A stretch of 64,000 nucleotides of DNA. Origin: Mantis religiosa. Taxonomy: Eukaryota; Arthropoda; Insecta; Mantodea; Mantidae. Under the pieces are notes generated by a model. That model made no database searches and had not been told where the DNA came from. It saw only the letters and a program-made list of their open reading frames with translations. The stretch is from positions 21,093,687-21,157,686 of the forward strand of contig CM060953.1 of NCBI GenBank assembly GCA_030765055.1, written 5' to 3'. Every line of letters begins with the position of its first letter. Position 1 is the first letter of the stretch. Shown here in pieces: positions 52,701-61,700 of this stretch. A program made the position numbers and the translations under genes.

Positions 52701-55700
52701 TGAATTCCAACGAATTTTTAATACTGTGACTTTTGAATTTTGGTAGCTCCTTAAATTTTTTGTTTAACCATTTGGATAGCTTGTAGCACGGTGTGTTTAT
52801 GTTGTTAATGATTGGGCGCATCTTATTTCCTGTTTTATGAATTTTGGGTAATCCATATATGTTAGCTACTGTAGGGTTGTCTGGTTTTAAACTTTGTTTA
52901 ATTTCTTTTGGTATGATTGTTTTATCCTTCATTGTTTCATTTAACTGTTTTACACACATATTTAAAGGGTCAGACTTTATTTCCTGGAATTCATCACTTG
53001 CCAATAAATCTGTCATTCTAGAGATGTAGTCCTGTTTGTCCATGATGATGAAGCACGAAAACAAAATAGAAAAATACAGGGTCTAATCTTGCGAAGAGCA
53101 AACTACACGGAACGTCAACCCACAAACAAACATAATCAAAATGAAGTAATTAATCTTTCTCACGAAACTTTCACACATGCAGAAATAGCGTTCTTAAATA
53201 AAGGGTTAAAAACGTGTGTAGATTTCTCCGATAACGTAGAAGATTATATAGTTGACATTGAAATAGCTACCGAGGGTCTAAATACTGGGCAGAAATCAGC
53301 AATTAGAAGCGAATGTGAAAAAATCTTAGGAAAAATAGAAAGGGAAAGTGGTAAACCCAAACCATACGTGAAAATACTTAAATCTCTGAATAAAAAGGAT
53401 GTTAATATAAAAATTATTTGTGGTTGGTTTATTGACACTCGTCACTTACTTTTTCATATATTTATGAGATTGCTACACAAACACTTAATGAAGAAAGTAA
53501 AAACACAGTAAAAAACAAATGCTCCAAAATAGTAGAAGAGATTAAAAATGAAAAGAAAAAGAATTTTAGTAACCAAATCATAAAAGCTCTTAAAAAGAAA
53601 CCGGTTATTTATACTAAAGCAGACAAGGGAAATAAACTAGTAATTCTGGAAAAAGAAGAATACACAAAGAGGATGGAAGATTTGTTAGAAGACAGTAATT
53701 ACCAAAAAGTAGAAACTAATCCATTAAAGTACTGCATTGAAACCACAAATAAAACGCTAAAAGAGAGCAAAATAATCAACAAAAAAGAATTGCACAAAAT
53801 TAAAGTAGATAATCCAACATTACCAAGAGTATATGGGCTGCCAAAAATTCATAAAACAGGGAAAGGCATGAGACCTATTACTAGTAGCATAAATGCCCCC
53901 ACATATAATTTGGCCAAATGGTTACTAAGTAAATTTAATAGTTTTCCAAAATTTGAAAGTGCAAATTTAAGAAACTCTTTAGATTTAGTAGAAAAAATCA
54001 AAGATATAAATTTGGACAAAAATGACAGACTGGTTTCATTTGATGTCACATCTTTATTTCCAAGCATACCAACAGAAAAATTGCAGACTGTATTAAAAAA
54101 ATGGCTAGCTACAATTGATATGGAAGCAATAGAAGCAGAAGAATATATTTCTCTAACAAAAATATGCATTGAACAAAACTTCTTTAGCTTTAATGGAAAA
54201 CACTACAAGCAGAAATCAGGATTATCAATGGGCAATCCACTTTCACCTTTTTTGGCTAACTTATTTATGAGTGCATTTGAAACACAAATTAAAAAGTCCT
54301 TCCCATTGATCTTCAAGGTTTGGTATAGATATGTTGACGACATCTTTGCAATTGTACCAAGTAAACATTTAGATGATGCATTAAAATTACTCAATCTGCA
54401 AGAAAGGACTATCAAATTCACAATAGAAAAGGAAATCAATGGACAACTACCTTTCTTGGATCTAAATATCATCAGGAATGATACAAAAATAAAATTTGGA
54501 ATTTACAGGAAGCCAACACATTCAGAAAATTATATAAAAAATAATAGCCACAACCCAATTACACATAAACATGCAATAATAAACAGCCTTACACACAGAC
54601 TAGTCAACATACCCATGGAAAAAGAAGAATATTTCAAGGAACAAAAAGCAATAATACACATAGCAGAAGAAAACGGATACAACAAAAGTTTGGTGTTGAA
54701 GAAAATTAGAAAATCTAAACTAAAGAAAACCATTAAGGAAGCAACCACATTTATTAAAGAAAAAGAAAGCAACAGCATATTCAGTTCATTCACATATCAT
54801 CCAAAAACATTTAATAAATTTAAAAAGATATTCAAGGAACAAAATATCATCTTGGCACCTAATAATAGATACTCAATTTTAAAATTACTAAATTCAAAAA
54901 CAAAAGATGAAATTCCTTCAGGTAACAAATCTGGAATATACCAAATAAATTGCAAGAATTGTGAAAAATGCTACATAGGTCAAACAAAAAGAAATTTAAA
55001 AACCAGAGTCAAAGAACACTTTAGAAACATCAGATTGAAACAAGAAGACAAGTCAGCAGTAGCATTTCATTTTTGGAATGAAAACCATGACATTGATCCA
55101 AATCCAAAATTATTAAAAGGAGTGATAAACCAAAATAGATTGACAACATGGGAGAACATATTCATCTGGAAAAATAAGGATCGCGTAATGAACTTTGAAA
55201 TCCCGCCAGCAGATAATTTGACAAAAAAGTTCATAGTTCCACCACCAGAGAGAGCAGATAACAACAAATGCCAGTTGGGAAGAGATTGAAAATGGAGGCC
55301 AGGGCCTTTGAAACTAGTCTCTCATAAATATATGAAAAAGTAAGTGACGAGTGTCAATAAACCAACCACAAATAATTTTTATATTAATTTTGACGTCACT
55401 GTTACTAAATTCCTCCAAACACACATCAACAAAAAGGATGTTGTTTATACGAAAGCAGACAAAGGAAATAAGACGGTCATCATGGACAAACAGGACTACA
55501 TCTCTAGAATGACAGATTTATTGGCAAGTGATGAATTCCAGGAAATAAAGTCTGACCCTTTAAATATGTGTGTAAAACAGTTAAATGAAACAATGAAGGA
55601 TAAAACAATCATACCAAAAGAAATTAAACAAAGTTTAAAACCAGACAACCCTACAGTAGCTAACATATATGGATTACCCAAAATTCATAAAACAGGAAAT

Positions 55701-58700
55701 AAGATGCGCCCAATCATTAACAACATAAACACACCCTGCTACAAGCTATCCAAATGGTTAAACAAAAAATTTAAGGAGCTACCAAAATTCAAAAGCCACA
55801 GTATTAAAAATTCGTTGGAATTCATCAACAAAACTAAAAATCTACAATTTTCTCCCACAGACCGAATGGTATCTTTTGATGTAATCTCCTTGTTCCCAAG
55901 TGTTCCGAGAGACAAACTCATAGAGTACATGCAAACATGGCTTCAGTCCCTACAAATAGACAAAAACATCATAGAGGAACACCTTCAATTAACCAATATT
56001 TGCATTGAACAGTCTTTTTACATTCAATAAAAAATTTTTCAAACAAAAATCAGGACTATCTATGGGCAACCCATTGTCCCCATTTTTGGCAGACCTCTTC
56101 ATGAGCTTTTTGGAAACGCACATCACAAAGGCATTCCCACTAATTTTTAAGCATTGGTACAGATATGTGGATGACATTTGGGCAATAATAAATGAGAAAC
56201 AAGTGGATGATGCATTAAAACTACTTAATTTACAAAATCCTGCAATAAAATTCTCCATAGAAAAAGAGATAAACAATGAAATCCCTTTCTTAGATTTGAA
56301 ACTTACCAGAAAACATAATAAACTTGAATTTGGCATACACAGAAAGGAAACACACACAGAAAATTTCATAAAATCAGATGGATATAACCCAAGACAACAC
56401 AAGCATGCTGTTATCAACAGTTTAACTTACAGGCTGGTTAATGTACCTTTAAACAAGATAGAATATAACAAAGAGTACAATAACATCATTCACATTGCAG
56501 AATACAATGGATACAGTGCTGAATTGGTCAACAAGAAAATAGATAAATTCAAAAGACAACTAAGATTCAAACAAGTAACTACTCTCTCCCCAATTAGCAA
56601 TGAAACCTCATACAGAAAATTTACTTATCATCCCAGAGCTACACACCTTTTCCAAAAAGTTTTCAAAGAACACAATATTACTTTGGCCCCACAGAACAAA
56701 TTTAGTGTACAACACCTTTTGAAATCACATAATACAAGGGAGATACCCACAGGCAGAAAATCAGGAGTGTACCGGATAAATTGCAAGGACTGTGACAAAT
56801 TCTACATTGGAAAAACAAAAAGGAACGTGAACATTAGGCTTAAAGAGCACTTTAGGAACATAAGGAATAAAGAAATAGATAAATCGGCGGTAGCGTACCA
56901 TTTTTGGAAGGAAAATCATGACATAGAACGAGAAATTCACTTACTAAAAAGTGTCCAAGGTCCAGCTGCATTAACCACATGGGAAAAAATCTTTATAAAG
57001 AAATATGAAAGTAAATTGTTTAATTTCGATACTACCTTTGAAGACAACCCCAATTTCAAGTTCATCAAGATACCGACAGAGACGCACCTATCACCTCCGA
57101 GGAGTTCACTGAACCGGCATCCATTAGTCGACAACAGCTGATGATGTTAGGAAGTCCTAACGAAACGCGTTCTAGGTAAATACTAGCAATAAATGGAGCA
57201 TTGAGTATTAGTTCGACTCAAAATTGTATTAATTTTGTGCTTCATTGTATCATAGTCCTTAAACAACAGAATATATATTACAGTTCATTTATACTATACA
57301 AACATTTTTGAATTAGGTATGATTTTAAGACCAGTTTAAATTTTGAGTCAGAAGTATTCTTAATTACAGATGGCAATTTATTATACAATATGGCTCCTAT
57401 TTTAAATGGATCTTTATTAGTTTGAGTTTTATTCGTGCTCACCCTATGGTAATCAGTTGCTCTCCTCGTATCATATGTATGGCAATCTTTATTGAGGATG
57501 TTATGTTGCTTTCGGTCTTTTACAAGTATAATGGTTTTGAATACATAGAGTGATACTACTGTTAGGATGTTTTGTGATTTAAATGTATCCCGACATGTTT
57601 GTTGAAAACGAAGGTTGTACATGGTTCGTATGCATTTCTTTTGTACTTTTAATAGCCTGTCCATATTGATTTTACTTGTTCCCCCCCCCAAATTTCAGTA
57701 CCATATGTTAAGTGTGGGAAGATAATGCCATAATACGCAGTTTTAAGAGTATTGATATTCCCATATTTTGCTAGTTGTCGTAATAGGTAGAGTCCCGAGT
57801 TCATTTTATTACAAACCATGTCTACGTTTGTACTGTAGGTTAGAGTATCTTCTATGTGAACGCCCAAAAATTTAAAGTTTCTTACCCGTTCCAAAGGTAT
57901 ATTGTTAATGTTTATATTTAGATCATCGCTTTGAAATGTCATAAATTTTGTTTTTCCTATATTTAACTTTAGTCCATTGTTTAGAAAGTACCGAGATATT
58001 TCGCCAATTGCATTTGTTGTTTTTTCTTCTAAGCTTTCTTCTCCTTCACTCCAACATATTATAGATGTATCATCTGCATATGAGATGACCTTGCTGTTTA
58101 CTGGTTCAGGTAAGTCATTAATATAAATCAAAAAAAGTATAGGTCCTAGTACTGATCCCTGTGGTACACCAGATTTCACTAAGTTATATTCTGATTTAAT
58201 GTGGCTTATAACATCCCCTTTTTTCCAAGTTATTTCTGTACATTGCAAACGATTTTTAAGATATGATGTTAATAGTTTATTAATTTGTCCTCTGAAGCCA
58301 TAGTACTCTAATTTTGAGATGAGATGATCATGGGATACAGAGTCAAAAGCTTTGGAGAGGTCTAAGTAAATTCCAGCTGTGTTTTTGTGTTTATCTTTTA
58401 GTTCCAACAATTTGTGAATATATTCCGCTATAGCTGTGATGGTCGATAATTTATTTCTGTATCCATGCTGAAAATGATTAAGAATTTTATTAGCAATTAA
58501 GAAACTATTTATTCTAGCTATTAAGACTTTCTCATAAGTTTTGCTGAATACTGAAGTTAGAGTTATTGGTCTGAAATTGTTAACATCTGCATATGAACCT
58601 TTCTTATGAATTGGTCGTACCACGCTAATCTTTAATACCTCTGGAAATATGCCCTCGTTCATTGAGTAATTTATTAAGTGCACCAGTATAGTCAGCAATT

Positions 58701-61700
58701 CTTGTTTACAATGTTTTAGTATTATAGGTGATACGCCATCCCACCCAGAGGACTGTTGGTTTTTAAAGCTACTAATTACTTTGTCTATTTCTTCAGCATC
58801 CGTCTCATGCAAGTACATGCTGTTTATAATAGTTTTTTCTTTACTACCTATGTCAACTGTAGTATTGTCACCAATGTTTAGAAAGAAACTGTTAAATAAT
58901 TTACAGATTTCAGAGGGGTCATGTACTACTTGTCCATCCTTGTTCAGACTTAAATTTGAATGTTCTCCTATTTGGGATTTGAGTCGCTTGTTTATAATAT
59001 CCCATACTGTTTTTGTGGTATTATCAGAATTAATTATTTTTTCCCCTATTTGTTTTGCCTTTAATTTAATCAGCGCTTTCCTGTATTGTTTTTTATATTT
59101 ATTATAGGCATCTGAGTAAGAATTTAATTTAGTCATTTGAAAAAATTCATACATTGCTTTCATTTTATTTTTTAAATGTGTAAGTTCGGGTGGCAGAGTT
59201 AATTTGTTAAGGGAAGGATACTGCAAGAAGGTTGAAGAGCTGAAATACAATATTGAAGAAACAATGGTGTGATAGAAAATGCAGTTATTGAAATTATTAA
59301 CACATCAGAGAATACTAGCGATAAAAGTGACACAGCAGACTTGGAAATTGAAGAATCACAAAGTATAGCTGTCATAATATTTGTTTTCTACTTTTATGTG
59401 TTTCATAACATAGTAAATATATAGGTATAAGTATACAGCTTATCGGATGGAGTTCAGTTTGTCTGTCCACACATCTCACACCTTCAGCACCTATCTTCAC
59501 TTATCTTACTGTTTCCAGGTTGACCACACTGCAGAAACAAGAGCTCTCCCTTCTTCCCCTCTGCCCACACCTTACCGTAAATCCAGTGCTCAAGCAAACT
59601 TGCATACATAGTATAGAGGAGACTTGGGTCAACCAGAACCATGCCAAATCACGCTGTTGGAAGACGTACGATGGTTCTGGCAACTTAAACATACCCATTA
59701 CCTAAAGCAGCCACACTGTATTGCACATTGGTTCAGTACAGGACTTGTATTTAAGTAGTGGTTCAAAAACCAGTTCTCACTGCATAAGGCATCAAATTTG
59801 GGTATAATAATGGATAATGCCAGCATTCATTTATCATTATTTATTAATTAAACTGAATTATCAGGATCATATCATTGTCCCAGAATTTTGTCCTTTACAT
59901 GCCAATAAACCTATTAACATGTGGCTGTTGCTTTTAAGAACACCTAAAAACCATTGATCTGGAAGAGTTTGAACTTAAAACCAAACATAAGAAAAGTGAA
60001 CTTAGTTGCATAACTCATTACTAGAGATATTCCGCACACAAGTCCACAAAATAGGGCAGACCTGTTAATCTTGCGTCAGGCAAACAACCCTGCAGAATGT
60101 CTGCATGAAATAAGTGAAAATGCTAAGTAGCATGTCTCGTCCCCTGTGCCAATTTTGTTCAAAATAACTTCATCACGTAGTGCTGGAGAAACATTAAGGC
60201 AGTGCCCATTCGCTCTGTTTTATGATGTTTGGAAGCATCTTGGGAACCCACCCCACACAATTTGTGATACTGGAGCGTCTCAGTCACAATGGTGTAGAGA
60301 GCTGACCTTGAAGTTTCAGAAAATGGATCATGCGAAACAGAACTTGTGAACTGATGATCTTTTCGAATTCCCTGATCCACTCACTGAACAAAATTATCAG
60401 TTGACATTCACTTCCTTCCCTGACCGTCTGCATAATGAATGTTTGTATGCCCTGCTTCAAAGTTCCTGCACCACTGCCGCACATTGCTGTATATCATGAA
60501 TGTTTCACTGTACACTTTACTCAGTCGTCGGTGAATTTCAGCTGCATTGCACTCCTGTGCATGAAGAAATCAAATTGTAACATGCTTACATTGACAGACA
60601 ATGCCTTTGTATTAGGCATGTTTTCATGCTCACTGTGTGCTTACAACTGATGTGTACAATGTAATCAACTATCATACTAGAGACACTGCGCAATACATAA
60701 TCTGATTTATACTGTGGTTTTAATCTCACGACTGATCAGACCTTGAATAAAAATAGCTCTCGTATTTTTTTGAAACTATAACTTATTTGGCAAGCAGTCC
60801 TTCAATTAAAATAAAAGTGAATCGAGAAGATATTGACACATTGCTTCACTCACATCGTTTTTCACAGGACATGTTTCAAGAGCTGTTGCTCCCATCATCA
60901 GCTGAGTCTCGACTAGTGCAAATTGTAGTGTTTTCCTCCTTCTCCATGTCGTTAGTAGATGGTATGATGTATTTGACAAAGATGTCCGGTGGTGGAGTTT
61001 CGAAGTTCATGATGATTCTATTACAATTTTTATCAATAAAGATTTTTTCCCCTATGGAAAGATCTATGGGATGATTAACCTGTTTTATTAAAGTTGCATC
61101 CAAGTTAATATCATATCTGGTATTCAAAAAATGATAAGCAACTGCTGATTTTTCTATTTCATCATTTTTAATGTTGTGTATATGTTCTTTAGCTCTGAAG
61201 TCAATATTTCTTTTTGTTTTTCATATATATATTTTAGGGCAAGTTTCATATTTGATCTCGTAGATTCCTGGTTTTCCTTTTGCAGTAATTGAATTTTTGG
61301 TGGGGGCTTTTTAACAAATTCTTGATATTGAATCTATTTTGAGGTGCAAGAACTATGTTATGTGTTGAGAAGATTTCTTGGAATTTATTATGAACTGATG
61401 GGTGGAAAGTAAATTTCTTAAAAATTTTTTTCCTCTTTTGCACCTATAGGTTCCAGGGTGGTGGTTTCTTTTATTTTCTTAGTCCTGTTGATATTGATAA
61501 TTTTTTTGTCCACTAAATTTGGGTTGAAACCATTGGACATAGCTACCATTTTTAAGTCCCATCATTTCAAAACTCCACCACCAGACATCTTTGACAGATA
61601 TCTCATGTCATCTACCGACGACACGGAGGAGGAAAGCACTACAATTTGCACTATACCTTGTTTCATGTAAGCTTGCCCAGTATCTCTTAACTGTCACGTG

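Larger units (their letters stand above)
53404..55430 (+). mobile_element. PLE family A, longest copy, inserted in family B; exact 12-bp duplication
   Basis: Target duplication AAAAAGGATGTT at 53392-53403 and 55431-55442. The 5' end is a 65-bp inverted piece of its own terminal repeat (AATATAAAAATTATTTGTGG to TTTATGAGA), joined straight to the coding region. The 3' end is the full terminal repeat, ending AAATTCCTCCAAACACACATCAAC. This arrangement, with a partial inverted repeat first, is typical of Penelope elements. As the innermost element of the nest it is the youngest insertion there. Confidence 0.93.
53046..57270 (+). mobile_element. PLE family B, plus-strand copy, interrupted by family A
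   Basis: N-terminal part 53089-53403 (for example SHETFTHAEIAFLNKGLKTC), then the family A insertion 53404-55430, then NKKDVVYTKADKGNKTVIMD onwards to the stop at 57141 and the terminus to 57270. With B' it forms a head-to-head pair bounded by the exact 12-bp duplication ATATATATTACA (51285-51296 and 57271-57282), so the pair entered the LINE as one event. Confidence 0.9.

Noticed and set aside
59216..59270. Coiled-coil-like YCKKVEELKYNIEETMV as an extra BRAP exon
   Set aside because: No splice acceptor fits, BRAP phases are complete without it, and it matches the tail of the transposase interrupted at 51059.
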